From assembly GCA_016801885.1 (NCBI GenBank), contig CM028901.1:6098783-6162782 (forward strand): a stretch of DNA of 64,000 nucleotides. The letters are read 5' to 3'. A model generated the notes under the pieces. That model had not been told where the DNA came from. It made no database searches and was given only the letters and a program-made list of their open reading frames with translations. Source of the stretch: Toxotes chatareus. Its lineage: Eukaryota > Chordata > Actinopteri > Toxotidae. Made by a program: the position numbers and the translations under genes. Below are positions 35,940-49,499 of the stretch, in pieces; position 1 is the stretch's first letter, and every line of letters starts with the position of its first letter.

Positions 35940-37695
35940 AGTCATCACCTTGTTAGCCAGAAAACTGATTTACAGAAATGGACACATCCACTTTGGTGTC
36001 AGGATGTGTTTGAAGCACAATATCGATGTACACTGAAGAAGGTTGTCAGGTTGTGCCACAGAGATCACATACAAAGGTGTACTTTTCTTTGCTGATGTCG
36101 ACTGAAGACAACAGACACAGTTTGCAACCACTTTACTTTATTTAATGCCTTTATATCTAACTTGCTGTTAACATGAACAGAGACAGAAAACAGAAAAGAT
36201 GACATTATTTGATAGAAGTCATGCTCTCTGAGCCATCAGGATACTCGTATTGGGATGTGTTTTTTTTGTTGTTTTGTTTTTTTTGTTGTTTTGTTTATCT
36301 AAGCAGTTATAATTGTGTTTCTTTCCAATCTGGCAGTCCTGCCAGAGTTATTTTCACAGAACTGGAAACCTTCCTTGTTTTTGTTTTAGGCCTTTCAAAT
36401 ATTTGCCAGATTTTAGCAGGAGTACCAAATATAAAATCTGAGAAGAAAAAAAAAAGAAATGGATTACATGAAGCAGTGGTGTGGCCTAATTACGCGTTTC
36501 GGTTGCCAAGACTGATTTCTCAGAAATAGACCCAAATATGAGAAGATAATGGAAGTGTCTGCCCCAAATGGAATTGGTGAAAAGTAGTTGAGAAATACAA
36601 GAACTGTTTATAGTTTGTATTTCTGGATGATAGGAAGAGTGCTGTAGGTGCAGGAGGGATATTCAGCTTCGTGTTCCAGCTTCAGCATCCATGTGCCCTG
36701 CTGAACTGTCCTTGAGAAAGACACTGATTCCCTATTCAGTATCAGTAACATGTAAGCCTCATATAACATGTTATGGTTATGGCAATGAACTCCCTTTTCC
36801 CTCGATAAGAAGCAATCTAAAACGTCTTTGGACAAAGGTTGTGGGATGGATTATGGCTCTCATATGGTGAAATAGTATACTGCTTTGTCATTGAAGCAGA
36901 TGTTCTGTGTTGTTAGTTAGGCATGAAGGCTTTTGTTTTTAAGTGTAAAGTGCAGAAGTACCCTTTTTGTCCTGTCCTCAGTCCATCACTGATCCTACAC
37001 TCTGCTTGTAAAGACAGTGCTCTCTGTACTCTTATATGTCTTATTGGAAACTGTTGAAGACAGTCTGCTGTATTTTCACATTAGTGTACCTGACTCATGT
37101 CCATATTCTTTCTAGCTAATTCATAAAATGGTTATGTTAGTGCAGTGGATTAGTACTGCCACTATGTTTTTACAAAAATGTGAGTGATATGACCATATTT
37201 TTATCATCCGCAGACATGTTTGTGTGCATTCAAAGGCTGTCACATATGTGGAAATAACAGGGCTCTCCAGACTGATTGTTGTATGTTATTTCTGCAATAT
37301 TTTACATCTTAATTTTAATTTGTCAGTTTAAACAAAGTTTCTCCTTAAGCAAAAGAGCAGAGACAAAGACTGAGGAGATGATGTCACCCACAGACAAAAT
37401 CTTGGAGCTGCTCCATAGACAGTAAATAATGAAACAACTGCTATGACAGCACCTGTGGTGATTTTACTGGCATATGGGAAGAAGACACAGATGTAAGCCC
37501 TGCAGTGAGAAACCAAACAACTTATTTTGATGTATTATCTCAACCCAAAATTTGACGAGCCCCAGAGAATCAATTTTCAATTCACAGTCGGTGGATCAAC
37601 TCCAAAGAGCATCACCTGATTGGGCTTGACAGTGACTTTTCTGTCCAAAAGAACTGGAATAGTGCAAAGTAAATTGAGGTTTTATGTAGTTTTGA
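35940..37695. other. unique AT-rich non-coding DNA
   Basis: T-rich TTTTTTGTTGTTTTG repeats lie at 36257-36296. No gene. Confidence 0.5.
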
Positions 37696-37699
37696 CCTT

Positions 37700-37965
37700 T
37701 AAAATGTGGGATAGCGGTAGCCTGAAGGTTAGAAGTTTGCTGGTCTAAATCTTCAGACAGGTAGGAAAAATGCAGTGTGGAAAGGTGAACAAGTGACTCC
37801 CACCCTCCACCCTCCCTTGTGACGTGCTGGTTCCTTGAGCAAGCATCTTACGTCTTACTGCCCCTGCAGATGTGTTTAATGGCAGTTATGAGTCACCTGC
37901 TAGAAGAGATTGTGTGACGCCCCGTGGATTTGATGGAGGGTGGCGCTGAAAAAGTACACACAGTG
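37700..37965 (+). mobile_element. tRNA-derived SINE-like copy
   Basis: The order GATAGCGGTAGCCTGAAGGT, TAGAAGTTTGCTGGTCTAAATC (B-box-like), CAGACAGGTAGGAAAAATG, GTGAACAAGTGACTCCC, TTCCTTGAGCAAGCATCTTA and CTGCCCCTGCAGATG matches a tRNA-derived SINE type common in perch-like fish, from recollection. It shares the CCTTGAGCAAG block with copies at 13135 and 52735. Confidence 0.65.
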
Positions 37966-38670
37966 TGTGTTCAGCAGAATCCCTCCTCAAAGTAAGTATA
38001 GAATGAAGGCACAGTTCTGTGGATGACAGTTTTGCTCGGCGACTCTCTTCCATGTGTGTTACACAGATACCAGCCAGCTAGCTTTAGCACTTCCACTTAT
38101 GCATTAAACATAATTTTTAAGTACCATCCTCTGTCTCATCTGACCACTGAAATGACGCAATGCACAGGATTCATATTGATTCTGAGGATGCGTAAGATTC
38201 TAAACTACTGTTGGACCGCTTTAATGGAGAGTTGAAGAGCACATTTAGCCTCTTAACAAAAGTCTGAGTCTAAAAGGGGGTAAAACGTTCCTTGTCTCAT
38301 CTTTTCAATGTATGACTAACAAGTTTTAGAGTGGTTAGAAGAGATTTCATGTCTTGCCATAGCTGTTAGGCTTTTTCTTTATCTTACTAAATCATCCTGT
38401 GGTAGCACTTATTGACAATGGGAGCACGAATGTTGCTTTGTGTAGTTGAGTCTATACCTTGACAAGCATGTTCCATCTTCTCTGCATGACGCAGCTTGTA
38501 GGCCCTTTGTGCTTCAGTGTTCTCAAATTCATGTTGCAGTATGAAGGAGAACAATAATTATAGAGTTAGACCAGGTAGTACCTTAGATCCCATGTTGCCA
38601 TTTGGACTATGAACAGTGATCAGTAGTTTGTAGTTCTCCTGATGGCATGAAGAAGTGTCTGTTACCCTCC
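37966..38670. other. unique non-coding DNA
   Basis: No gene or clear repeat was seen. Confidence 0.5.
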
Positions 38671-38674
38671 CAGA

Positions 38675-38990
38675 CCAATTTATTAGGTACACACATACAA
38701 TTTAATGCAGTCAAATACAAGAGATCTACCACAAATTGTTTGTTATAATGTCCAGTTGGAGGTGTAAAGTAAATTATATTTTGATTACTGAGGTTGTAGT
38801 TTGTGATTTGTTGGACTGGACTACATGAATCCCAATGTTTGTAAGCAGGGTGGGAAAAGCATGAGAAACATCTCTCAGTATAATACCATCCAGTTCAACA
38901 TCAACACTAGTCCAGTAATGGCTGAGCAATTGTATTGGATGGCATTTGATTGTATAGTAAATTGGATACCGAATGTACAGCATTTCTATG
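38675..38990 (+). mobile_element. teleost repeat of the TTTATTAGGTACAC type
   Basis: ACCAATTTATTAGGTACACA, TTTAATGCAGTCAAATACAA, TTATAATGTCCAGTTGGAGG, CAGTATAATACCATCCAGTT, CAACATCAACACTAGTCC and TTGTATAGTAAATTGGATA follow each other as in a short interspersed element common in teleosts whose ends read TTTATTAGGTACACC. It is non-coding; the 39-kb end is less clear. The 38774-39055 open frames on both strands lie within it and are not genes. Confidence 0.7.
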
Positions 38991-38999
38991 TGCATCTCA

Positions 39000-39600
39000 T
39001 CCCTTGTGGTGAGACCAATTCCGTGATCTAAGTTGGTTAGCATGAGCACTACCAAAGCAATACACTGGTTTTCCCCCCAGCTCTGGAAGTGCTGTTCAGA
39101 TTAAACAAAGAAGGGATCAGGCTGTAGTGGATGACTTTATATTAAATCTCTTACATTCCTTTAGGGCGCTCTTGCTGCAAAGCAACAAAGATCCATAGAA
39201 CTCACAAAATAAGTAGGACGGGCGTTCATACATTTGTGTTTACCCTATCATGAATCACTGTAGGTTGGGACACAGTAAACACTAGATTGGCCTAAGGGCT
39301 GTTTCACATGCCTTGAGCTGTTAATTTTGCTCACACTTGCCCTTTATGTCACTAGTTGTCTTACTGCAAAGTTGCATAAAGTCTAATAATATATGAATAA
39401 TATGAGCAGCACATTATTATATTTGCACAGTCGAATTACGGTCACCGCTCTGCCCACAATGATTTCAATAATTTGATTACTGTGTGCTTCTAAGTCTGTG
39501 TGTCAGGATTGCCAAGTTTGGTTCTGAAGAGTTTCATTGATCCATTCTGGCAGAGAGAGATGAGCTGGGTTGCTGCTAATCTGGAAACCCTGGAAATGTC
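39000..39600. other. unique non-coding DNA
   Basis: Nothing gene-like seen. Confidence 0.5.
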
Positions 39601-39609
39601 AGTTGAGGA

Positions 39610-39760
39610 ATGTGTGTGTGTGTGTGTGTGTGTACATATCTTTCTATGGTTGTTTGGACATTTTGGCTGGTCCTCACACCTTCAAAGGGCTGCTTGATGA
39701 TTAAGACTTAGAATTAGGTTAGGGTTATGGTATGAGCTGAGGGAATACATAAGATCAAAG
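39610..39760 (+). repeat. GT-tract-associated interspersed repeat
   Basis: A (TG)n tract (about 39611-39633) is followed by GGTCCTCACACCTTCAAAGG, GCTGCTTGATGATTAAGACT and TAGAATTAGGTTAGGGTTAT. The same blocks occur in reverse complement at 59214-59412, so the two are copies of one family that travels with a GT tract and carries TTAGGGTTA-like words. Confidence 0.75.
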
Positions 39761-39764
39761 AATG

Positions 39765-42130
39765 TTCTCACATCTGCAAAGAGACCAATTTATGTTTGCA
39801 TTTGTGTTAGGCAGGCTGGAAGAAGTGTATGCATGCACCTATGGATAAGACTAGTTGAATTCAGCACGATCAGTTGACTAGAGCTTTGCCTTTGTGTTTT
39901 AGAATTAATTTTTGGGTGTCAAATTAAAGTAAATTATTTTGGACTGTGTTAGGCAGTACTTTAAACCGTCTTTATGGCCTTTAACCGGTAAAAAAAGGCT
40001 ATGACCTCATCACATGCATAAAAATCTCAAAACTGGAGCTGATGCACCACATGTTTTCCCCAGGCTGCCCTTGTGGGGTTAATCAGTTCATTTGTGAACA
40101 TGGGGCTGTGAAGGTGTGTTCGGCTGATTTTCCCTGGGCAAATAAAGGTTTTAAATAGAAAAAATCTGAAACAATGGAGCAGATGAGCTGTTGCTCAGAG
40201 CAGCGCTATGTTCTGGGGTGCTGGTCCCATGTCATTCCATTGTTTTTGGATTCCTCATAATGAGACTTAACTTCCTGAATCCTCAACTCAGTGTATATCA
40301 AAGGATTGTTTTTTCCCCTTCTCCCCGAGCTCAGAGGCCCTCAGTTTGACATAAAGTGTTCACTGAATATTCATGTAAAGACGTCCTTGCAGTGATTTGG
40401 GATGCACTTTTGCTGTTGAGAGTTGACTGGGTGAATCCAAATGGTGTTGCTTGAAGTAGCTATCTCATACAAGACGAGCTTGAGCCTTATGATTCAGTGA
40501 ACATACATTACAACAAACTAAGGCCTCCTAAATGACTTCTCCAACTCACTGTATAAGGAATTAAAACAGATTAAACGTGTTACATTTACTGTTATATGTA
40601 CATGCTAGTACTGTTATAAATATATTCATGTACAAGATTAGAACCTCTTCAGGTGACCGAATTCTTCTCCTCTTCTCTTCTCTTCTCATGTTAAGATAAA
40701 ATTACACAAAAACCTTTAGCCTTTTATTCATTGCAATGTCAAGATATTAAACAGTCAGTCTTTTCTGTGAGTCTGATAGCTCCAGAACTGTTAACTGAAA
40801 GATGGATATGAAAATAAAAACATGTTGTTTTGATGTGTTAAAAATCCTTTCTGGTATTCTGGCATAGCCTGACTAGATTCAGTCTTTAAAGCAGCAGGAT
40901 TGTTATATAACTAATGGTTATTCAGCTACTAATTGAGACTCCTTTCTATTAAGCAACGCTTTGTCTCACAACAGCATAATGAGAGAGAGAGAGAGTGTGT
41001 GTGAGTGAAAGAGAGTGTGAGTTGTTATGCTATGAAGCATTCCAGACCAACCGACCTTTGTTTTACTGTATATGTCTCTGTGATGGATCTTTAACATCTT
41101 AATGAGGGAGTGTGTAGTGAAATACAGGGTGTGTTAGGCTGGAAATGTGTGTTTTTGTGCTTGAATGTCTGAATGAGGATATGTCTTTATGTTCTTTACA
41201 ATGTTAATAACCATTTCCTGATAGATGGACGTGAGTGTTCTCATAATATGACCCCGGTCAGCATTAGCCGACTTGGGAATCCCCCATTACTTCCTGCCTT
41301 CAGATTTTCCACATATATGATTTATTAAGATGCAAAATGACAGATTTTAAAACATTCTACTGTGCAAAGAAAAATAACAAGGAACTCTTGGTGCTTTGAT
41401 TGCTTTCTATGCAGTCTTATCATGACATCCATTCCCACAGCTGGCCCACTTTACTGTGAATTTTAAATAGCTGCAAGCACTGTTGGAACCTCCTTCATAA
41501 ATTCATAATGTGATATACCATGGCCTCTGGAAGTCCAGACCACAGTCCTCATCTGGATTGAATGGAAAGTCAATTCAGACCCAGCCTGGACCTTGTGGTA
41601 TGAATGCAATATGTTATTAAGAGTAACATTTTCTATTTTGAAATAATTTTCTATTGATTTAATTTAATAATTTGTTAGTGACACTGAATATAAAGTGTAA
41701 CTGGAGAGTTTTGTTTTCAACATGACTTATTTCCCTATCGTTGACATCATTGTCATTGTATGGCCTTAGAAATGATAACTTTTTTAAATAAAAATTTAAA
41801 CGTCATTTAAAAATGTTTTCAGTTCATCTAAGCAACGTCAGCCAACACGGCAGGGAGTAAACAATATAGTTTAGTGATGAAATAAGAATTGTTTTGGGAA
41901 ATCAGTAAATTAGAGAGGAACGTTTGCCTTGCTGGCATGTTGGCCTCTTCTGCTCCACGTCTTTGTATACACTGTATCTACAGACAAGTTGAAATTAAAT
42001 TTCAATCTTGAGAGTGCATCCTGTAATTGCCCTCTTAGTAAGCTCATCCCACAGTGGCTGTATGTATAATACCAGCTGTTGCCATATGGAGGATGATGGG
42101 AAAGAAGCAGAAAATGGAAGGAAAAGTAAG
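39765..42130. other. unique AT-rich non-coding DNA
   Basis: CTTCTCTTCTCTTCTCTT lies at 40669-40686 and a (GA)n/GTGT patch at 40980-41000. No gene. Confidence 0.5.
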
Positions 42131-42137
42131 AGGGGTT

Positions 42138-42161
42138 TGTGTGTGTGTGTGTGTGTGTGTT
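42138..42161. repeat. (GT)n microsatellite
   Basis: About 12 GT units. Confidence 0.92.
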
Positions 42162-42254
42162 TGGAGTTTCGGCGAGGATTAAATCTGGGGAAAAGAGGAC
42201 AAAATTACATGTCCCATGTCAACCTTTTTTAGTCTTGAAATCACTTTGTTTTAC

Positions 42255-42435
42255 ATAAGTGGAGCAAGTGAAGAAGAAAAATGACATGATGGAGGAGCAG
42301 AAAGAGAAAGCAGAGAAGAAGGCAGGAAAGCGAAGAGTGAGAAAGAGGTAGCGAGGACACCAGGCCAAAAAAAAAAAAAAATGGATGGAGAGAGAGAATG
42401 ACGACGTGTACACGAGAAAGAGCAAAGGAAAGTGG
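42255..42435. repeat. G+A-rich tract with an A run
   Basis: Purine-rich AGAAAGAGAAAGCAGAGAAG-type words, with a 15-base A run at 42367-42381. The Phe/Leu/Ser-rich minus frames across it are artefacts. Confidence 0.7.
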
Positions 42436-42439
42436 GCTA

Positions 42440-43180
42440 AACATGGGGAAGGTTAGTGTTTCAGTGCAGTAGTTGGGTGGAGTTCAGTCCGTGTTTCTAC
42501 GGTAATAGACTTACAGCAACATAACTGTAAGAAAAAGAGTGGAGAAGAAGGTGGTGTGTATTGGTGTGTGCCTGGGTGCGTAGGACCTCATTAGTCAGAT
42601 TGGAGATGATGACATTCAGCAGACACAAATCAATAGTAACCCCCTAAGACAGCAGCTGTCTCCCTGTTTCTCTCTGTCTCATTAATCCTTTATGCTCTGT
42701 AGTATCTGCCAATCAGTGAGGGTTTAAAAGTATCTACAGTATATGTTTCCTATATGTCTGTGTATCTACATTGGAGAAGGCTCATTAGATGCATTGAGGA
42801 TGATGAGCTGATTGATGAAATCAATGGTAAACATTCTACTGTAGACGCTGCAATAATTCTCCCTCTTCCTGTCTCCCTCCTTTTCTCTTGCTCTCCTCTT
42901 CCTCTTTTTGAAACAGTTATCAGCTCTCATTATGTAAATACAGCTAAAATTCTTACAGCGACAAACCCAAGCAGTCGCTCACTCTCTCTCACTCCCGCTC
43001 TGCAAATGTTCAGAAACACGCACACAAGCTCGTATTTAGCAAAATAATGCCCTCTGCTTAGTATTCCTCACCTTCTCTCAGTGACCCACTTTCTTAGAAA
43101 GCAGGTTTTTTAAAATTTATTAGCAAAAGTGAGTGCTTGCTTATTCCCACTTGCTGTCCTCAATGCCTGCTACTCTTCTC
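42440..43180. other. non-coding DNA with a C+T-rich patch
   Basis: C+T-rich at 42858-42912 and 42975-43005. No gene is seen. Confidence 0.5.
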
Positions 43181-43214
43181 TCCCCCTCCTTCACGCACAG
43201 CCAGAGGTCCTCTA

Positions 43215-43460
43215 AGCTGCCATTTAGCCAGCATGCTGCAGTTAGAGGCCCTGCAAATATTACAGGATATTATTGTAATTGAGCATAATTTGGATTATGC
43301 TAAATTTGCTGTGCATAGTGCTCATTTCTCCCAAAGGGTGAGAATTGAATATATATAGAATGCCATATATCCGAATGTGGCACATCTTCAAATTAATTTA
43401 TGTCATTATACTGATTACAAACTATTTATGTATCCTCAACATCATAATCAGACAGGATGT
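43215..43460. promoter_or_regulatory. candidate conserved non-coding element
   Basis: Repeat-free sequence with closely packed homeodomain/POU-type words: TATTGTAATTGAGCATAATT, GGATTATGCTAAATTTGC, AAATTAATTTATG and CATAATCAGACAGG. This suits an intronic enhancer of a neural gene. No alignment was made, so it is a guess from composition and motif density. Confidence 0.25.
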
Positions 43461-43464
43461 TTGT

Positions 43465-46435
43465 TATGCATAATGTATGTAAAATATGGTTTTCTTGTCA
43501 TCTACAAAATAAAATGTCCTACTTTCCATACAGTAGTAGCATGAGTGACAATTTCTCTTTGGAGAATCAGACAGCTGCTAAAGGCCTGGGTAACGCTTAA
43601 AATTAACCAGTTTATACAAAACATTGTCTGACCCACATCTAAAAGCAAAAGTGTTTCTAGCAGGCCTGCCGTCATAGGGAGGGATAAAACACAATCATTG
43701 TTCAAACAGGGATTGGCACACACCCTCTTCTCAAAGGTATTCATGGTGCTGCACTCCCGTAAACACGAGGAAGTGGTGGAAGTAGCCGTGTCAAGAATGA
43801 AAAAAAAGCCCTCGAGAGAGAAGTTCAAATCTCTCTTACCCCCACACATCTGGCCAGTAAGATGAAAATGTGTCAATTTTATGAAAAATTATCAGGTGCA
43901 GACCCAATTCTGACATCTGAACGTGTGAGGGAAGGCAGTTTCAGACAATCTGACTTTGAAGAATACTGATGCTTTTAGTTTAGACTGTGTTCATGCTCAG
44001 GATTGGTCAGTGTTGGTGATGTGCACAGACATTCTGATAAAGAATTGCTTGCTCTATAATATTGTTCAGGTCTGAAAAGGACCCTTAGGTCAATGGAATT
44101 TATTACAGGAAGGTAAATGAGAAATGTAATAACAAAGAAAATAGATATGTGGATTAACATTGATTTGGTCAAAGGACGCTCAGTGAAGAAGCAGTACTAA
44201 TGTTAATACAAGAAATGTTGGCAGTACTAGTGAGTTTTGTTGTGATCATTGTGCTAGCAGCGATATTTATGTTAGCCGATGTTGTTACACTGCACTTGTA
44301 AAAGTACTATTAGTGAAGGAAGTCGAAGAAACAGTAGCAGACGACACAGTATTACCCTAATTCACTGAAACACTTAAGGTAATAAAACTCAAGAACAAAG
44401 TACAGCCAGGCCATTGGTCAAAGAGTTCGGACCAGTAGTACTGTATTCAAACATATTGTCATTAACCACCGCTGCTGAGAACAGTTGGAAGGAACAGCAA
44501 AAGAACAGGTCAGCTGAGGATATGTGTTGTGAGTTTGAAAGTCTAATCACATTTAAAATGAAAAAGCATTAAGGTGAAATAGCATTAAGATGAAAGTAAC
44601 AATGAATGGAGATGGTGTAGGATAATTTATGGCTCTTACATTTGCCTAGGAGGGCATAGAATTTTAAATGGCTTCAGCAGTAAATCTACTGTATATTTCT
44701 ACAACTCACCGACAATATTGAATACCGATTACTGAATACTGATAAAGACGTTGGGCTTCTTGAATAAAATCATGTGAATTATGTCATTGCTGTAAAAGAC
44801 TTGATTGAGTGTTAAAGAAGAAATATTCAGCACAACATTCTGTATTTTTCTGATTTTATTTTATAAACAAGAATCCTTCCTCTGCTTTGGCCTTTTGTGT
44901 AATAGCTGTTACAAAGTGTTGCCTGTGCCTTACCACTACAAAGGATATGATGTAACCATCTTTTGTGCTATTAAACTACAATGGGTTCCCACATACTGCA
45001 GCAAGCTGGTTTGAAGTTTTAGAGCAAAGAGACAAGTGAGGGTGTGTGTGCCATGGGGTTCCAAAGGTCCGTCCCATTTATTTTGTTGAGGAATTAAACT
45101 CACAACTCCCCCGCAAGGTTCAACAGTAAATCTTGGCATCCACAGACTCATCTTCCTCCATACACTCTCTTTCCGCACTGATCAGACTCACCAAAACTAC
45201 ACTTCAGCTGCCCTGACACTGCATCAACACCTGGGCTAGCGCTTAACTCGCGGCTCACCCAATCATTTTCTGTACTCAGCATAACTCCAGACAACAATAG
45301 CCTAATGGGACAGCAGACCTTGTCAACTTTAAATGGGCTAGCAAGCAATTCAGAAACAGCATTTGAGCGAACACCTAGAGACTAATGGAAGGGCTGACCC
45401 TGTGGGCTAAATCATACTTCAGGTTCATTCGTTTTCCTGCCAGAGTTGAGTGAGGGTTGTGTTGTGTGAACACTGATTGATACAACACAACAATGTGTGA
45501 ATGACTGAACAGTGAGTTATAGTTTTTAAGCAGTTGTACAGTCCCATAGTTGTATTCTGGATATTAAGTGTCAATCGTTAATCACAAAGGAAATACGGAA
45601 TTGACACAACTGCACAAACTAATGTCTTGTCTATCCAGTATATATTTTATGTGCATGTTGAACTCAGCATAGTTCAAGCACTAACATTTCCGGTGGGCAA
45701 AAACATGCTCCCATGATGAGCCACTATCTTATTTTTCCCACTTTGCCCCACAGTTCTCAATAAATCTTTAATGTTTTACAACAGTGCAGTCTGATGGTAA
45801 TTTCTCTTTTAATTTCATGTTTATCCCTGTTCTGGTTGTGGTTTTTGCTCGAGTGGAGAGGCAGTAAAACTCTTCTCTGGACACTTTTATTAAATTCTAA
45901 ATACGTCCCTTTGTGGTTAGAGACAAGTTGGGATAATTAAAATGTCTTCTTTAATATCTCACATTTCAAGTCACTGGAGGCTGTGTTTTATAATGAATTT
46001 AGCAATAGAAAAAAGTGGTAACAAAGCCTGTATTAGATTTGCTTAAAAAAGGTGAGTAATAATCATAATTACAGTGTGTTGTCCCTCCACCAGGCAATTC
46101 TTGAACAACAGTGCAGTGATTAAAAAGTGGCACAAGTACAGTAGGAATAGTGATCACAGGTTATCTTATTACTTTTAAATTAAGAGTTATATAGTGACAG
46201 CATGTGTCCTGAGAATTTAAATAGTGGTTTAAACATGACACAGCTGATCAGTCAACATTAATAAAGTAATACGTTTCCAGTCACGTATTCATGTTTTGTA
46301 TCAGTGACGCTTTTAGTTTTGGTGCTAGCATTGCCAGGGTCTGTAAGTGCTGATTTAATGATTATTTCTCAACCGTGGTGTATCATCTGAAGAGGCCCTG
46401 CCACCTGCAGGGGCTTTATTTAATGTTTGAAGCAG
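43465..46435. other. unique AT-rich non-coding DNA
   Basis: A 124-codon minus frame at 43502-43876 and several shorter frames show no domain. Nothing else is seen. Confidence 0.5.
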
Positions 46436-46437
46436 AG

Positions 46438-46725
46438 TAGCATGTCTCTGTCTGTCTGTATCTGTCTCTCTGTGTCTCTCGTCTTTGCCACTTCCCCTCC
46501 TCTCTCTTCCTATCTGATTCCCTCAACACAACAAAGAGTCCCCTCAGTTCTCATCTCTTCTCAATCAGTCCCATTTGTATACTGTTCTCTCAACTCTTGT
46601 CTTTGTCTTTTCCTTTTATGTGTGTCCCTCTCTCTCACCCTTTGTCTCCCTGTTGCTCTTGTTCTCTTTCTCTTTTTCTCTCTCCTTATCTCTACCCCAT
46701 CGTCCCCTCCTGCCTCTGACTGACA
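46438..46725. repeat. C+T-rich tract
   Basis: About 290 bp of CTGTCTCTCT, CTCCTCT and TTTCTCTTTTTC words; the + frame across it is Ser/Leu-rich noise. Confidence 0.8.
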
Positions 46726-46919
46726 GTGCTATAAATTGATTTTCAGCCCGGTGTGTTCCCTCTGTCTCTCTCTAGGCATTTCCCTTATTTAGCCTCCACA
46801 ACTCCAGGGTATAGTCTAGACCGCAGGCTGACTGTCAGTCAGTGGCAGCGTGGAGCAGTCTAATTCTTGGCTGACAAGCGTTCCTGACAGCAGGAACCAA
46901 TGGGATATTTCAAACATGC

Positions 46920-47120
46920 TTACCCTCTCTTGCTCTGTCTCTCTCTGTTGCATTTTTGTGTTTGCTATCTCTCTTTCTCTCTCCCCCTGTCTACCCCTGC
47001 CACTCCACTCCTCTTTCAGTCGCCCTTTTTTTTTGCTTTTGGTTTGTCTACCTTTCTGTCACTCACTCCCACCCTCCTTTTTCCGCATTTCCTTCTTTTT
47101 TCTCACTTCCAAACCCCCTC
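46920..47120. repeat. C+T-rich tract
   Basis: About 200 bp, close in composition to the tract at 46438-46725. The spacing suggests one larger low-complexity zone split by 200 bp of unique DNA. Confidence 0.78.
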
Positions 47121-49490
47121 AAGAAAAATTAACAGATACAATCATTTTCCAGAGACATGAACTGCTCATTTAAATTAACTAACACTGAATTCATGCACAC
47201 ACATGCACATATAAACACACAATTTGTGTGTGCAGCTTGAGCTGCTGTGATGTGAATAATTATTGGATAGTTTGTCTGTCTGGAATGATTTGATTGGCCA
47301 GTTTGCTCCACTGGGAAAACCATTCTTTAATCATAAATGAGAGGCTGTGAGATTAGACGGAATGGCCCTTTAAGCGAATCTGGTATCACTGTGGTCCCCA
47401 GAGACAGGCACAGACGGAAGTGAGCGAGGCAGCGAGATAAAAGAGAGACGGACAAACAGAATGAGGGAGACACAGAAAGCGAGGCAGAGAGATGGAAGAG
47501 AATTTAAAGCGCGTTTTTTTTTTTCCAGAGTTGGACTTGTGTAATATCACTGTACTGCTGAGGATAAGTGTAATATTTTATATCACAGAATATGTGCACA
47601 CCCACATAGATATGTGTCATATGGAGCCATTGCTAGCCCCCCAAGTAGGAACTGGGGACGCCCAGCAACCTTGAGGGGGTACCACGGGTCCCATTTAAAT
47701 GAAGAATAGGGTAATTTCACTGTTTCCTCATTTAGCAGTCACCACCATGTGAAAATGGCTATATTCATCATAGGGTTCCCTGTGGAAAATGACAAGCTTA
47801 GTAATTGATTTCACCCCCTCAGAATCATCAAGCTTATTTCAGGATGTGTGAAGTCAAATTATCTTACTGTATAGCAATGGCAGATTTTTATTCATTTATA
47901 TATACATTTTTTTGGGTTTAAATAATTTCGCTGTCAGCATGGTGATGTTTTACTCACTGTCTTTAAAGGTTTAGGGAGGGCTGGAGTCTGTCGGCATGTA
48001 TTAGCCTTCTGGCTAAGGGCAAATAGTGCTGCACCAGAAAACTCAGGGGCCCGTGGTGTGGGTTTGTTGTTGCAGGTACCCTTGAGAAGATAAAATGCAA
48101 AAATCCATTTTGAGGCAAGACTTTACAATTCTGGAAAGTTTTAAAGGTGGCAAATATTTTCTTCTCCACCCTGATGCCGGAGTTGCAAAGGTCCAGCAAC
48201 TCTCTGATGATGTGCTCTTCAAAGTTATCAGATTGCACCAGACTACATCTTTAGACCCTTGAGTCTATAACAAGTGCAGTCAAAACTGGACTGTCTTGAA
48301 AGTGATGTGACAATTGCCAGCATAAGCCACTTGTTAAGTTCATGTTTTTATTCTGTGGTGCATTATCTAAGACATTCAAGATGAGATATTTGAGGAAAGA
48401 GATCAAGCCTATATTGCAGACCTGGGTTCATTAAATCCACTCAATTCAAGAAGCAGATTTTCTTCTTTGTCTTTAAGCTTCTTTTATCCAGGCAAGGTTT
48501 TGCTGAGCACGCATGCTCTTTTCCAGCTAAACCCTGTTCCTCATTAGTACCAGTGCATATATTCACACCTGGGAGCTACCCAGTCCAACCACAAATCTTT
48601 TACTGTTTGCCAATTAGCATGTCTTTTTTTTTTTTTTTTTAATCTTTGGGGGGAAAATGCCGTGCTTTAAACGAATCTCCACCCTAAATCTTTTTTAGCA
48701 TTAAACACACATGCCCTGCTGGTTTGAGAGGTGGCTCTAAAAAGTTTGTGGATATATTCTGTATGGAGGGTGGCAGCCGTGGTCGCCTTGAATTTGCAAT
48801 ATTTATGAATTCCACTGGTGACCCTGTTTAATGCTAATAAACAGAATGAAAGTGTTCTCTCAAACCATCCTGCTCCATGGTGTTTTCCAAAGTGTTTGCA
48901 AAAATATTGCAAAACTCTCTGCTTCTTGCTGCTTCCTCTCATGACCAGCACTCTTGATTTTGCCTAACAGGCACATGTGTTAGTTTGTGCAAATTAGAGC
49001 ATCTGCCACTTGCTCTTCTGTTGGTCAGAACCACTCAGCCCAGGCTTTTTATGAAAGTGAAGTTAATGTATGTCTTAGCAGATTTGGTTCAGAACATATA
49101 GTCACTAACACAGAATAAATACAGAGCAGCATAAATGTTATTTTATAATTTAGTTATTCAGTACGTATTCAGTGTGTTTGTATGGTGCGTGGTAAACAAA
49201 ATGTGGAGTAAATGGCAGCAGAGTCAGCAGATTCATGGAAGGGGTTAAGTTGTAAGGTCAGGGTTGTGGAGGAAGCCTTTTCATATATCTGTTTGCATAG
49301 GTATGCTTATGTGCATGTGAGAGAAAGGAGGAGAGGAGAGGAGGTTAGGAATGGTGAATTCAGAAAACGATAGAATGAGTGAAAGGTTTAGGTGGTCAGC
49401 GTGTTCAGCATGCCGAGTGTGTATGTGAGTGAAATAATACATGGGTTTGTGTGTATATCCCTCTGAATCTGTGAGCATTTTCTGTTGTAG
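47120..49490. other. unique non-coding DNA, candidate conserved block near 48700-48900
   Basis: A G+A-rich patch lies at 47400-47510 and a T run at 48626-48643. 48700-48900 is repeat-free with words such as GAATTTGCAATATTTATGAA and TTTAATGCTAATAAAC. No gene. Confidence 0.45.
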
Positions 49491-49499
49491 TGTATACAT

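Noticed and set aside
38774..39055. 93-codon minus and 68-codon plus frames
   Set aside because: They lie within the TTTATTAGGTACAC-type repeat.
43502..43876. 124-codon minus frame
   Set aside because: No domain or conserved motif, not extended by splice sites; treated as chance.
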